Source of the DNA: JAAYYM01 sp035271065
GTDB taxonomy: Bacteria; Bacillota; Clostridia; Lachnospirales; Lachnospiraceae
DNA length: 47,133 nt
Reading direction: 5' to 3'
NCBI GenBank assembly: GCA_035271065.1
Contig: DATESB010000102.1
Span: 1 to 47,133, forward strand
Shown here: positions 9,754 to 18,544 of the stretch, in pieces
Position numbering within the stretch: the stretch's first letter is position 1
Layout: every line of letters starts with the position of its first letter
Translations under genes and position numbers: made by a program
Notes under the pieces: model-generated
Told to the model about the DNA's origin: nothing
The model's input: the letters and a program-made list of their open reading frames with translations, nothing else
Databases searched by the model: none

Positions 9754-10572
9754 ATGAAAAAATTCTATGTGGAAGCAAACAGCGATAAGGATGTCGGATT
9801 GAAACTCTCACATCAAATTAAAGATTATTTGGTGCAGCATGGCTGTGACTGTACTGTCATGGGGGAGATGCCTTCAGATACAGAGTGTGTGATTGTGCTG
9901 GGTGGCGACGGAACTATGATACAGGCAGCGCGTGATATGGCAAGGGCTGATATTGCATTCATTGGTGTCAATCTCGGAACACTTGGCTATCTGGCTGAAA
10001 TCGAACCGGATGCAGTGTTTCCGATGTTGGATAGACTGATGACGGATGAATATGAAGAAGAAGATCGTATGATGCTCTGTGGACTACCGACGGTAAAAGG
10101 GGTACCAAGTGTCAATGAATTTGCTTTAAATGATGTGATTGTTACAAGAAGCGGGCCGATGCGACTTGTGACCTTTATTATTTACGTCAATGGTAAATTG
10201 TTAAAGACTTATGGCGCAGACGGCATTATCGTGTCAACACCGACCGGCTCTACCGGATACAATTTGTCGACAGGTGGCCCGATTATTGAACCAAGCGCGA
10301 AGGTACTGTTGTTGACACCGATTAATGCGCATACATTAAATGCACGGAGCATTATCCTGTCATCGGAAGATGAGATTACGATTGAAATCGGACCGAGCAG
10401 ACGAGGCGTAACCGAAACAGCGGAGGTCTTTTTTGACGGTGCTGCAATGGTGAAACTGGAGTCGGGTGACAGCGTACACATTAAAAAGGCCGAGGAAATC
10501 ACACGTATTCTCAAAATGAGCAAAGAAAACTTTCTGGATGTACTCAGAAGAAAATTAGCCGACGCAGAATAG
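9754..10572 (+). CDS. nadK: NAD kinase
   Basis: Phosphorylates NAD to NADP. The 272-residue protein shows the family's VLGGDGTMIQAARD motif, GVNLGTLGYLAEIE, the NE/D region (SVNEFALNDVIV), and TPTGSTGYNLSTGGPII, which lines the NAD site. The start at 9754 is preceded by GGGGCGGGGGATG, an SD-like purine run. Clostridia often keep nadK between tlyA and argR, whereas Bacillus lacks it there. Confidence 0.95.
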   Translation: MKKFYVEANSDKDVGLKLSHQIKDYLVQHGCDCTVMGEMPSDTECVIVLGGDGTMIQAARDMARADIAFIGVNLGTLGYLAEIEPDAVFPMLDRLMTDEYEEEDRMMLCGLPTVKGVPSVNEFALNDVIVTRSGPMRLVTFIIYVNGKLLKTYGADGIIVSTPTGSTGYNLSTGGPIIEPSAKVLLLTPINAHTLNARSIILSSEDEITIEIGPSRRGVTETAEVFFDGAAMVKLESGDSVHIKKAEEITRILKMSKENFLDVLRRKLADAE

Positions 10573-10578
10573 GAAATC

Positions 10579-11034
10579 ATGGAAATGAAGAACAACAGAC
10601 ATTCTAAGATTATTGAACTGGTTCATCAATATGCAATTGAAACGCAAGAGGAACTAGCACAGAAATTGAATGAAGCGGGATTTGAAGTTACACAGGCAAC
10701 TGTGTCCAGAGATATTCGGCAACTGAAATTGTCTAAAGTAGCCGGTGAGGGCGGGCGTCAGAGATATGCATTTCCCGGTAATCACACGACAGAACTCTCA
10801 GAAAAGTATATCAGAGTACTGCGTGATGGATTTATTTCTATGGATATGGCACAAAATATTTTGGTAATTAAGACGGTATCCGGTATGGCAATGGCAGTAG
10901 CGACTGCAGTGGATGCCATAGGATTTGATGAAGTGGTAGGCTCCATTGCGGGCGATGACACGATTATGTGTGCCATTCGGAGCGTGGAAGATACACAGGT
11001 TGTGATGGCAAAGATCAGGGAACTCCGTGAATAG
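10579..11034 (+). CDS. argR: Arginine repressor
   Basis: Hexameric arginine-responsive regulator of arginine synthesis and catabolism genes. The 151-residue protein has an N-terminal winged helix with TQATVSRDIRQLKLSKV (recognition helix) and a C-terminal oligomerization/arginine-binding domain containing VGSIAGDDTIMCAIRS, where the Asp pair contacts arginine. The start at 10579 follows TAGGAAAT; an ATG two codons later is also possible. No arg biosynthesis gene lies in the window. The position before recN is the standard Firmicutes arrangement. Confidence 0.95.
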   Translation: MEMKNNRHSKIIELVHQYAIETQEELAQKLNEAGFEVTQATVSRDIRQLKLSKVAGEGGRQRYAFPGNHTTELSEKYIRVLRDGFISMDMAQNILVIKTVSGMAMAVATAVDAIGFDEVVGSIAGDDTIMCAIRSVEDTQVVMAKIRELRE

Positions 11035-11058
11035 CACATACTAAACGAGGAAAATGCA

Positions 11059-12753
11059 ATGTTAGTCAATCTTCATGTGAAAAATCTTGCCCTAATCGAA
11101 GAAGCGGAAATAGATTTTAGGAAAGGGCTCAATATACTGACAGGTGAAACCGGTGCAGGTAAGTCGATACTGATTGACTCGGTTCATTTTGCATTGGGCG
11201 GAAAATTACATAAAGATGTTGTGCGGGATGATGCGGATTATGCGCTTGCAGAACTGATTTTTGTGCCGGAAAATGATAAGCAACTACAGGCAATCAGGGA
11301 TTTGGACATTCCTGTGGAAGACGAAGTGGTGATGCAGCGAAAAATCGTGAATGGCAGAAGCATCAGTAAGGTCAACGGAGAAACAGTTACCACGAATGTT
11401 CTTCAGGCACTGGCAGACATCCTGATTGATATTCACGGACAGAATGAGCATCAGTCATTATTAAAGAAGAGAAAACATATGCAGGTGTTGGATGCATTTT
11501 GCGGAGAGGAACTGACAGCCACTTTGCAGCAGACTAAGAGCCTATATGAACAGTATACTGAATTACAGAAGGAACTTACGCACGCAGATATCGATGTATC
11601 CACAAGAGAGAAGGAAATTGCACTTGCATCATTTGAAATAGAAGAGATAGAAAATGCGGCACCAAAGCAAGGGGAAGATGAAGAGTTAGAGCAGCTGTAC
11701 CGTAGAATGGTTAATTCCAAGAAGATTGTAGAGGCGCTAAATGATGTGCATCTTAATACAGGCTATGACAGTGAAAGAGGTGCGGGAGACGGTATTGGTC
11801 GTGCATTGCGTGAATTGAGAAGCGTATCGGGATATGACGAGTCGTTAGAGTCGATGCTTTCCCAATTGTCCGAGATTGATGATTTATTGAATGATTTTAA
11901 CAGGACATTATCTGATTATCTGGCAAAATTGGAATTTGGTGAGGAAGATTTTCATAAGACGGAAGAACGATTGAACCTTTTAAATCATTTAAAAAATAAA
12001 TATGGTGATTCGATTGAACGGATATTAGAGTATCATGATAAACAGCAAAAGAAATTGGAACAGTTAATGGATTATGATGCATACCTGAAACAGTTGCGGG
12101 AGCAAACAGAACAGGCAAAGAATGATTTGACAGCATCGTGTAGGAAAGTATCCGAAGTACGAAGTCAAAAATCTATTCTACTGTCTGAATTAATGCAACA
12201 AGCATTGCGAGACTTGAATTTTCTGGAGGCGCGATTTGAGATAGAAGTCAGACAAATTCCGGATTATTTCTCAGTAAGTGGTTTTGATGAGGTGGAATTT
12301 ATGATATCCACCAATCCGGGAGAACGGGTAAAGCCGTTAACGCAAGTAGCATCCGGCGGTGAGATGTCAAGGATTATGCTGGCAATCAAGGCTGTTCTTG
12401 CCAATAAGGATGAAATCGGTACATTGATTTTTGACGAAATTGATGCGGGCATCAGTGGTCGAACGGCACAGAAGGTATCTGAAAAGTTGGCTCTTTTGTC
12501 GAAAACGCATCAAGTAATCTGTGTCACACATTTACCACAGATTGCAGCCATGGCAGATGCACATTTTGAAATTATGAAAGAAGCAAAAGCCGAGCATACA
12601 CTCACAAAAGTCCATGAATTGAATGGTGCAGAAATCAATACGGAGCTTGCCAGAATGCTCGGAGGAGCAGAAATAACACCTGTTGTTTTACAAAACGCAA
12701 CGGAAATGAAAGAATTGGCAACCAATACGAAAAAAAAGTTGTTTGAAATATAA
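11059..12753 (+). CDS. recN: DNA repair protein RecN
   Basis: SMC-like ATPase that acts early in double-strand-break repair. The 564 residues include N-terminal Walker A GETGAGKSILIDS, central coiled coils (about 150-370), the ABC signature VASGGEMSRIMLAIK, and Walker B LIFDEIDAGISGRTAQ. No LexA box was seen directly upstream, so it appears to be driven by the long operon. A strong terminator directly follows and closes the operon. Confidence 0.96.
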   Translation: MLVNLHVKNLALIEEAEIDFRKGLNILTGETGAGKSILIDSVHFALGGKLHKDVVRDDADYALAELIFVPENDKQLQAIRDLDIPVEDEVVMQRKIVNGRSISKVNGETVTTNVLQALADILIDIHGQNEHQSLLKKRKHMQVLDAFCGEELTATLQQTKSLYEQYTELQKELTHADIDVSTREKEIALASFEIEEIENAAPKQGEDEELEQLYRRMVNSKKIVEALNDVHLNTGYDSERGAGDGIGRALRELRSVSGYDESLESMLSQLSEIDDLLNDFNRTLSDYLAKLEFGEEDFHKTEERLNLLNHLKNKYGDSIERILEYHDKQQKKLEQLMDYDAYLKQLREQTEQAKNDLTASCRKVSEVRSQKSILLSELMQQALRDLNFLEARFEIEVRQIPDYFSVSGFDEVEFMISTNPGERVKPLTQVASGGEMSRIMLAIKAVLANKDEIGTLIFDEIDAGISGRTAQKVSEKLALLSKTHQVICVTHLPQIAAMADAHFEIMKEAKAEHTLTKVHELNGAEINTELARMLGGAEITPVVLQNATEMKELATNTKKKLFEI

Positions 12754-12768
12754 TTTATTTCACATAAT

Positions 12769-12815
12769 AAGAGGGATGTACATGATTCATCAAAATCATG
12801 TACATCCTCTTTTTA
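12769..12815 (+). terminator. Intrinsic terminator after recN
   Basis: A near-perfect hairpin with stem AAGAGGGATGTACATGATT and its complement around a five-base loop, followed by TTTTTA. It ends the gls24-to-recN operon. Confidence 0.93.
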
Positions 12816-12859
12816 TTGAGATTGGATTAAAAAAGGAAATCAGATGAGGTGACAACAGC

Positions 12860-14107
12860 ATGAATCGAAGATATTGCATTTACAGAAGAACTCTGATATG
12901 TGCATGCACGGCAACCGTGATTGGTATGTGCATCCTTTTTTGTGTAAGAGTATTCGCAAAACTGCCGGATGAAATCAAAATTATTGGTGGGCGGGATGAA
13001 CAACTGGCACTTCATGTTCCGGTGACAGGAGAAATCTATACAGAGGCATCTTCTAATTCCGTAAAGGCAAGGCTGAATGAGCCCGTTACATTTCATACAT
13101 CAGGTGCCGGAACCTATACGATGAATTGCAGATTGTTTGGCATCATTCCAATCAAAAATGTTGATTTATATGTCGTAGAGGATGTCAATCTCATACCGGC
13201 GGGAATTCCGATTGGAATTTATGTAGAGACGGATGGTATTTTGGTAATCGGAACAGGAAAGGTGCAGGGGATTGATGGTTTGGATTACGATCCCGCAGCA
13301 CAACTTCTGCAAAGTGGTGACTACATTGAGCGCGTAAACGGAATGTCAGTGCGTGACAAACAGGATTTAATTACAGCGGTCAATGCCTGTGGTGGAAATG
13401 ACTTAATCTTAGACATTCGCAGAAACGGAGAACGATTTCCAATTAAAATATCACCTGTTATCACAAAGGAGGAAGAATATAAATTGGGAGTTTGGGTAAG
13501 AGATAACATACAAGGAATCGGTACATTGACATTTGTAAATCAGGAAGCGGTTTTTGGCGCTTTGGGGCATGGGATTAATGATATGGATACATCCATGCTC
13601 ATGGAGGTGGATGGCGGAACACTTTATCAAACGGAAATTATATCGGTTGTTAAAGGGGAGAGTGGTAATCCGGGAGAACTGACAGGCGTCATCAGTTATC
13701 TGGATGAAAATGTCCTTGGTGAAATTACATTGAATACAAAGCGTGGGATTTTTGGAGTCGGAAATGAAGAACTGCTTTCTGAAGTATCAGGAGAGGCGCT
13801 TCCGATTGGATTAAAGCAGGATATTCGTGTTGGCGAGGCGCAGATTATCAGCAGCTTCAATGGGGAAAAAGAAGCATATCAAATAGAAATTACAAAAGTT
13901 GACTTGCTGACAGAGAGTGTCAATCGAGGGATTGTTCTGCGTGTGACGGATGAACGACTGCTGGCGGAAACAGGCGGTATTGTGCAGGGTATGTCGGGTT
14001 CTCCTATTATCCAGGACGGCAAAATAGTTGGTGCGGTGACGCATGTGTTTGTACAGGATGCATCAAAAGGGTACGGAATATTTATTGAAGAGATGCTTGA
14101 GTGGTAA
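12860..14107 (+). CDS. spoIVB: SpoIVB serine peptidase (sporulation signalling protease)
   Basis: In sporulating Firmicutes this protease is secreted from the forespore into the intermembrane space and triggers pro-sigma-K activation. The 415-residue protein has one N-terminal membrane segment (about 10-32), a PDZ domain near 130-200 with the YIERVNG region, and an S55 peptidase domain. His237 in LGHGIND and Ser379 in GMSGSP are the expected catalytic residues. The start at 12860 is preceded by GAGGTGACAACAGC. The gene stands alone between the recN terminator and spo0A. Confidence 0.95.
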   Translation: MNRRYCIYRRTLICACTATVIGMCILFCVRVFAKLPDEIKIIGGRDEQLALHVPVTGEIYTEASSNSVKARLNEPVTFHTSGAGTYTMNCRLFGIIPIKNVDLYVVEDVNLIPAGIPIGIYVETDGILVIGTGKVQGIDGLDYDPAAQLLQSGDYIERVNGMSVRDKQDLITAVNACGGNDLILDIRRNGERFPIKISPVITKEEEYKLGVWVRDNIQGIGTLTFVNQEAVFGALGHGINDMDTSMLMEVDGGTLYQTEIISVVKGESGNPGELTGVISYLDENVLGEITLNTKRGIFGVGNEELLSEVSGEALPIGLKQDIRVGEAQIISSFNGEKEAYQIEITKVDLLTESVNRGIVLRVTDERLLAETGGIVQGMSGSPIIQDGKIVGAVTHVFVQDASKGYGIFIEEMLEW

Positions 14108-14121
14108 AGAAGGTGTAAGGT

Positions 14122-14171
14122 ATTATCGAAATAGGAACGAAAACATAAGAAAACACAACTGATTATCGAAA
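14122..14171 (+). promoter_or_regulatory. Paired ATTATCGAAA motifs before spo0A (possible degenerate 0A boxes)
   Basis: ATTATCGAAA occurs at 14122-14131 and 14162-14171, exactly 40 bp apart in the same direction. Each differs from the Spo0A box TGNCGAA at one position (A for G). A weak sigma-A-like promoter, TTGTGA with TATACT at 14213-14218, lies downstream. Autoregulation of spo0A is known in the family. That these motifs carry it is inference. Confidence 0.3.
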
Positions 14172-14269
14172 AACGCGAATTCTCACTCTTGTGAAAGGTG
14201 GAAGATGTCTAATATACTGATAAAGCATTATTTCCATGAATGACAAACATGAAGGAGGATTATTGGAGA

Positions 14270-15070
14270 ATGGAGAAACTAAATGTAGCAATTTTTGACG
14301 ACAATCAGAGAATGTTGGAACTTGTAAGCGATGTTTTGGAGAGCGACAATGACATGACGGTTGTTGGAAGTGCACGAAATGGGGAAGAGGCTTATGAGTT
14401 GATTCGGAAAAAGGAGCCGGATGTTGTTTTGCTGGACCTGATTATGCCGAAACTTGACGGAATGGAAATTATGAACCGTGTCAAAAAGGATCATTCCATT
14501 CAAAAACAGCCGGAATTTATCGTATTATCAGCGGTGGGTGACGACAGAATAACAGAAGATGCATTCCGAATGGGTGCAAAGTATTTTATTATGAAGCCGT
14601 TTGACCCGCAAATGGTCAGAAATCGTATTAAGATGATGCGTTCAGATAGTAAGAGCAGACATTCTGAGATTATTTCAAATAGTCAGGAAATAGTAGAAAA
14701 TGCGGATGCTTTGGGCAATCTCGAACGGGATGTAACGGATATCATACATGAAATTAGAGTGCCGGCACACATTAAAGGATATCAGTATTTGAGAGATGCT
14801 ATTATGATGTCAGTGAATGACATGGAAATGCTTGGTTCTATTACAAAAGTTTTGTATCCAACCATTGCAAAGCATTACCGTACCACGCCAAGCAGAGTGG
14901 AACGTGCAATCAGGCGTGCAATTGAAGTGGCATGGAGTCGAGGAAAAATGGATACAATTGACGCACTGTTCGGATATACCATCAGCATGGGAAAAGGAAA
15001 ACCAACCAATTCGGAATTTATTGCACTCATAGCTGATAAGATTAGGATAGAGTATAAAATGAACAGATAA
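14270..15070 (+). CDS. spo0A: Stage 0 sporulation protein A, master response regulator
   Basis: Phosphorylation-activated regulator that commits the cell to sporulation. The 266 residues comprise a receiver domain (about 3-120) with acidic pocket Asp10/Asp11, phospho-acceptor Asp56 in VVLLDLIMPKLDG and conserved Lys in MKPFD, and a C-terminal Spo0A DNA-binding domain (about 155-264). The latter has HYRTTPSRVERAIRRAIEVAW as recognition region and the closing PTNSEFIALIADKIR. The start at 14270 follows AAGGAGG by 11 bases; the in-frame ATG at 14240 lies before that site. Together with spoIVB it supports an endospore-forming lineage. Confidence 0.97.
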   Translation: MEKLNVAIFDDNQRMLELVSDVLESDNDMTVVGSARNGEEAYELIRKKEPDVVLLDLIMPKLDGMEIMNRVKKDHSIQKQPEFIVLSAVGDDRITEDAFRMGAKYFIMKPFDPQMVRNRIKMMRSDSKSRHSEIISNSQEIVENADALGNLERDVTDIIHEIRVPAHIKGYQYLRDAIMMSVNDMEMLGSITKVLYPTIAKHYRTTPSRVERAIRRAIEVAWSRGKMDTIDALFGYTISMGKGKPTNSEFIALIADKIRIEYKMNR

Positions 15071-15142
15071 CACTTTTCTTTAAGGGCTTTTTGATGTATA
15101 ATAAAACCTAATTACATCACGAGGTAATGGGAGGTTTTGTAC

Positions 15143-16585
15143 ATGAAGAAAGTACTGTTTGTTGCATCAGAGTGTGTCCCTTTTATTAAAACAGGCGGTT
15201 TGGCAGATGTGGTAGGTTCACTTCCAAAATGCTTCGATCGGAAATATTTTGACGTCAGAGTCATGATGCCGAAATATCTCAGTATTAGCAAAGAATATCA
15301 GGATGAAATGAAGTTTCTGACACATTTCTATATTGATTTAGCTTGGCGGACACAGTATGTTGGGGTGTTCGAGTTGGAATATGAAGGGGTTAAGTTCTAT
15401 TTTATTGATAACGAATACTATTTCTCGGATCCGAAGCCTTATGGTGAGATATATGCTGATATCGAGAAGTTCTCATTCTTCTCTAAAGCTTCTCTGGCAG
15501 CACTTCCGGCAATTGATTTCAGACCGGATGTCATTCACTGCCATGACTGGCAGACAGGACTTGTACCTGTATTTTTAAAAGAGCGTTTTCGAGAGGGTGA
15601 ATTCTTTGCCGGCATCAAGTCGGTTATGACAATCCACAATCTGAAATTCCAAGGAACTTGGGATGTGAAGACCATCAAAGATATGACCGGATTGCCGGAG
15701 TATTTCTTTACACCGGATAAGTTAGAGGCATACAAAGATGCCAATCTGTTAAAGGGTGGATTGGTTTTTGCAGATGCCATTACAACAGTCAGCAATACCT
15801 ATGCAGAAGAAATTAAAATGCCATTTTACGGAGAAGGCCTTGATGGTCTGATGCGTGCCCGTGCGAACGATTTGCGCGGGATACTGAATGGTATTGATTA
15901 TGAAGAATACAATCCGGAGACGGATACATATATTGATTTTAAGTACAATGCAATTGATTTCAGAAAAGAAAAGATTAAGAATAAGAGAGCACTTCAGGCG
16001 GAACTTGGATTAGAACAAAATGATAAGAAGTTCATGCTTGGTATTGTCAGCAGATTGACAGACCAAAAGGGATTTGATTTGATTGCCTATGTCATGGACG
16101 AAATGTGTCGTGATGATGTGCAGATTGTTATCCTTGGAACCGGTGAGGAACGCTACGAGAATATGTTCCGACATTTTGATTGGAAGTATGCAGACAGGGT
16201 ATCGGCCAATATTTATTATTCAGAGGCACTTTCCCACAAGATATATGCAGCAGCAGATGCATTTTTGATGCCGTCACTCTTTGAACCATGCGGATTAAGC
16301 CAGTTAATGGCACTTCGCTACGGTACCATTCCGATTGTACGTGAGACAGGTGGCTTGAAGGATACTGTAATGCCATACAACGAATATGAGAGCACAGGTA
16401 CAGGATTTAGTTTTATGAATTATAATGCACACGAGATGCTACGCACCGTTCGCTATGCACATAATATCTACATTAATAAGAAACGTGAATGGAACAAAAT
16501 GATAGACCGCGCCATGGCCGCCGATTTCTCATGGCACACATCCGCGATGAAATATCAGGAACTTTACGACTGGCTCGTTGGCTAG
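15143..16585 (+). CDS. glgA: Glycogen synthase (ADP-glucose type)
   Basis: Transfers glucose from ADP-glucose to growing alpha-1,4-glucan. The 480-residue GT5 enzyme begins MKKVLFVASECVPFIKTGGLADVVG, containing the KTGGL ADP-glucose-binding motif, and carries the C-terminal PSLFEPCGLSQLMALRYG and ETGGLKDT motifs. The start at 15143 follows GGGAGG at 15129-15134; an in-frame TTG at 15137 lies too close to that site. A TATAAT at 15097-15102 is a likely -10. No other glg gene lies near. Its stop codon is nested with that of the convergent rqcH. Confidence 0.95.
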   Translation: MKKVLFVASECVPFIKTGGLADVVGSLPKCFDRKYFDVRVMMPKYLSISKEYQDEMKFLTHFYIDLAWRTQYVGVFELEYEGVKFYFIDNEYYFSDPKPYGEIYADIEKFSFFSKASLAALPAIDFRPDVIHCHDWQTGLVPVFLKERFREGEFFAGIKSVMTIHNLKFQGTWDVKTIKDMTGLPEYFFTPDKLEAYKDANLLKGGLVFADAITTVSNTYAEEIKMPFYGEGLDGLMRARANDLRGILNGIDYEEYNPETDTYIDFKYNAIDFRKEKIKNKRALQAELGLEQNDKKFMLGIVSRLTDQKGFDLIAYVMDEMCRDDVQIVILGTGEERYENMFRHFDWKYADRVSANIYYSEALSHKIYAAADAFLMPSLFEPCGLSQLMALRYGTIPIVRETGGLKDTVMPYNEYESTGTGFSFMNYNAHEMLRTVRYAHNIYINKKREWNKMIDRAMAADFSWHTSAMKYQELYDWLVG

Positions 16586-18339
16586 GTCACGATTTCTTTT
16601 AGATTTGAAATATCTGAATCAATCATCAAAGAATAATTTGTATAGTACACGACAAACCCGGGTTTTCCACCACCGGGTTTTTTCACATTCTTCTTCTCCG
16701 TATAATCAATCTCAACCTTTTCCTGCCCACGTCCCTTAGAATAATAAGCCGCAAGTCTTCCGGCCTCTTCGAAAGCCCTAACCGGAATATCAGCATCATT
16801 ATTTGACTTTAGTATTACATGTGACCCCGGAATCCCCTTAGCATGGAACCACCAATCACCACCCGTAGCGAACTTAAAAGTCAACTCCTCATTCTGATAG
16901 TTATTCTTCCCTACATAAATATGATATCCATCACTGCTGATATAATGAAAAGGTTTACTCTTCACACGTTCCTTCTTTACATTACCCCGACCTTTTCTCT
17001 TAATATACCCACTTTCAACAAGCTCTTCCTTAATCTGCGACAAGTCCTCTTCCTGCAAAGCAATATCCATTGCAGTCAAAACAGACTCCAGATGCGTGAT
17101 TTCATCCTTTGTTTCTTTGATTAAGGTAGTAAGTGCCTCATCGGTTCTCTTTAATTTATTATATTTATCAAAGTACTTTTTTGCGTTTTCCGCGGGAGAC
17201 ATCAGAGGATCAAGCGGTATGGTAATGGTTTCATTTGTGTAATAATTAAGCGCCTCAAAAGACTTACAACCCGACTCAAGACCATAGCCATACGTATTGA
17301 TGAGTTCCCCGTAAACCTTATATTTGTCTTTTTTCTCCGTGTCCTTTAATTGCTTTAACTGCAAGTCATATTTCTTAACGTTTCGTTCCAGCGCTGTCTG
17401 GGCGACTTTACGCAGGTCAACAGACTTCTGGCGGATACGTGTCACAACATTACGTTTCGCATAATAGGTTTCAAGAATATGCGATATCGACGGCTCTTCC
17501 ACACAGGAAAGGTCAGCATATTGCTGTAATTTAACCGCGGCAAATTCAACCGGCACCTCTGCATCATAAATCATATTAGGAATAAAATAGCCATTTCGCA
17601 CGTCATCAAGCAACCATATGAAATGATTACAAATATGGAGCAACGTATCCTTGTCCAGAGTATTAGCGGGAAGTGCAGAATCAACTGATGCCCGAAAGCA
17701 AATTTCCTCGGCAATCACAGGAGAAATGCCGGTAAAGGTAGTATAGAGTGCTTTGGCAATCGGCATGGGTTTACTGCTTATCTGAGATATAAATACGGAT
17801 TGAGTTTCCTCAGATAACGTCAGTGGATCAAGTTTGTCCTGTGTTTCCGGTACAAAATAGTCACGACCGGGTAACACCTCACGCACGGAACTGACAAGAC
17901 CGGAAATATGCTTAATACTGTCGATAATCATTTCCTTATCATCCAGAAAGATAATGTTGCTATGCTTTCCCATTAATTCAATAACGAGTGTTTTTTTACA
18001 AAGGTCGCCCATGTCATTCAAGTGCTCAATCTCAATTCTGACAATACGCTCAAGCCCGGGCTGTGTAATAGAAAGAATACGTCCGTTCTGAATATGCTTG
18101 CGTAGAAGCATGCAGAAATTCGGTGCAGTCATCGGACTGGTTTTGTTGAGTTCGGTCAAATAGATAAACGGAAGAGAAGCTCCGGCTGAAATTAACAGTC
18201 GCTGTTGTCCTCCATTATTCTTAATAGTCAGCAGCAGCTCGTCATTTTCGGGCTGTGCGATTTTATAGATTCTGCCTTCTGCGACAGTTTGATTTAATTC
18301 ATGTACGATGCCTGCAATTGTAATTCCGTCCAGTGCCAT
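16582..18339 (-). CDS. rqcH: RqcH / NFACT family ribosome quality-control factor (FbpA-like)
   Basis: Binds stalled 50S-peptidyl-tRNA complexes and directs C-terminal alanine tailing, marking the nascent chain for degradation. The 585 residues include an NFACT-N domain (about 5-130), a middle helical/coiled-coil part (about 270-430) and an NFACT-R domain with GGDWWFHAKGIPGSHVIL. The start at 18339 follows GAGG. A longer reading to 18390 would begin inside the -10 box of this gene's own promoter and is rejected. At the position of the conserved Asp-Arg pair the sequence has Glu97-Arg98 (GLERIV). Older annotation calls this family fibronectin-binding protein. It is the only - strand gene in the core region. 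Confidence 0.92.
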   Translation of the reverse strand: MALDGITIAGIVHELNQTVAEGRIYKIAQPENDELLLTIKNNGGQQRLLISAGASLPFIYLTELNKTSPMTAPNFCMLLRKHIQNGRILSITQPGLERIVRIEIEHLNDMGDLCKKTLVIELMGKHSNIIFLDDKEMIIDSIKHISGLVSSVREVLPGRDYFVPETQDKLDPLTLSEETQSVFISQISSKPMPIAKALYTTFTGISPVIAEEICFRASVDSALPANTLDKDTLLHICNHFIWLLDDVRNGYFIPNMIYDAEVPVEFAAVKLQQYADLSCVEEPSISHILETYYAKRNVVTRIRQKSVDLRKVAQTALERNVKKYDLQLKQLKDTEKKDKYKVYGELINTYGYGLESGCKSFEALNYYTNETITIPLDPLMSPAENAKKYFDKYNKLKRTDEALTTLIKETKDEITHLESVLTAMDIALQEEDLSQIKEELVESGYIKRKGRGNVKKERVKSKPFHYISSDGYHIYVGKNNYQNEELTFKFATGGDWWFHAKGIPGSHVILKSNNDADIPVRAFEEAGRLAAYYSKGRGQEKVEIDYTEKKNVKKPGGGKPGFVVYYTNYSLMIDSDISNLKEIVT

Positions 18340-18388
18340 GTGATATGCCTCATTTCTCATTTCAAATAGAATTCTGTTTTCTTCATTC

Positions 18389-18417
18389 ATTTTAGTCTAT
18401 TGTGCCCGTAAGGTCAA
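18389..18417 (-). promoter_or_regulatory. rqcH promoter
   Basis: On the minus strand TTGACC (18412-18417) and TAAAAT (18389-18394) are separated by 17 bp. It is divergent from the yicC promoter, whose -35 box begins about 30 bp away. Its position supports the rqcH start at 18339. Confidence 0.7.
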
Positions 18418-18449
18418 ATAAAATGAACCTAAAATGCGTGTGTTGTGCC

Positions 18450-18478
18450 TTGACGCAATTCTGTTCTTGTTCTATAAT
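18450..18478 (+). promoter_or_regulatory. yicC-gmk-rpoZ-rimO promoter
   Basis: TTGACG (18450-18455) and TATAAT (18473-18478) are separated by 17 bp, 66 bp before the yicC start. Confidence 0.8.
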
Positions 18479-18544
18479 AATATGAAGTGTGCGATGTCGG
18501 TACTGTTTTGAGTGAGAACATCGATACGACAAAGGAGAAGACAG

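Noticed and set aside
18339..18390. Longer rqcH reading from 18390
   Set aside because: The upstream ATG lies in the -10 box of the gene's own promoter, so it would not be in the transcript.
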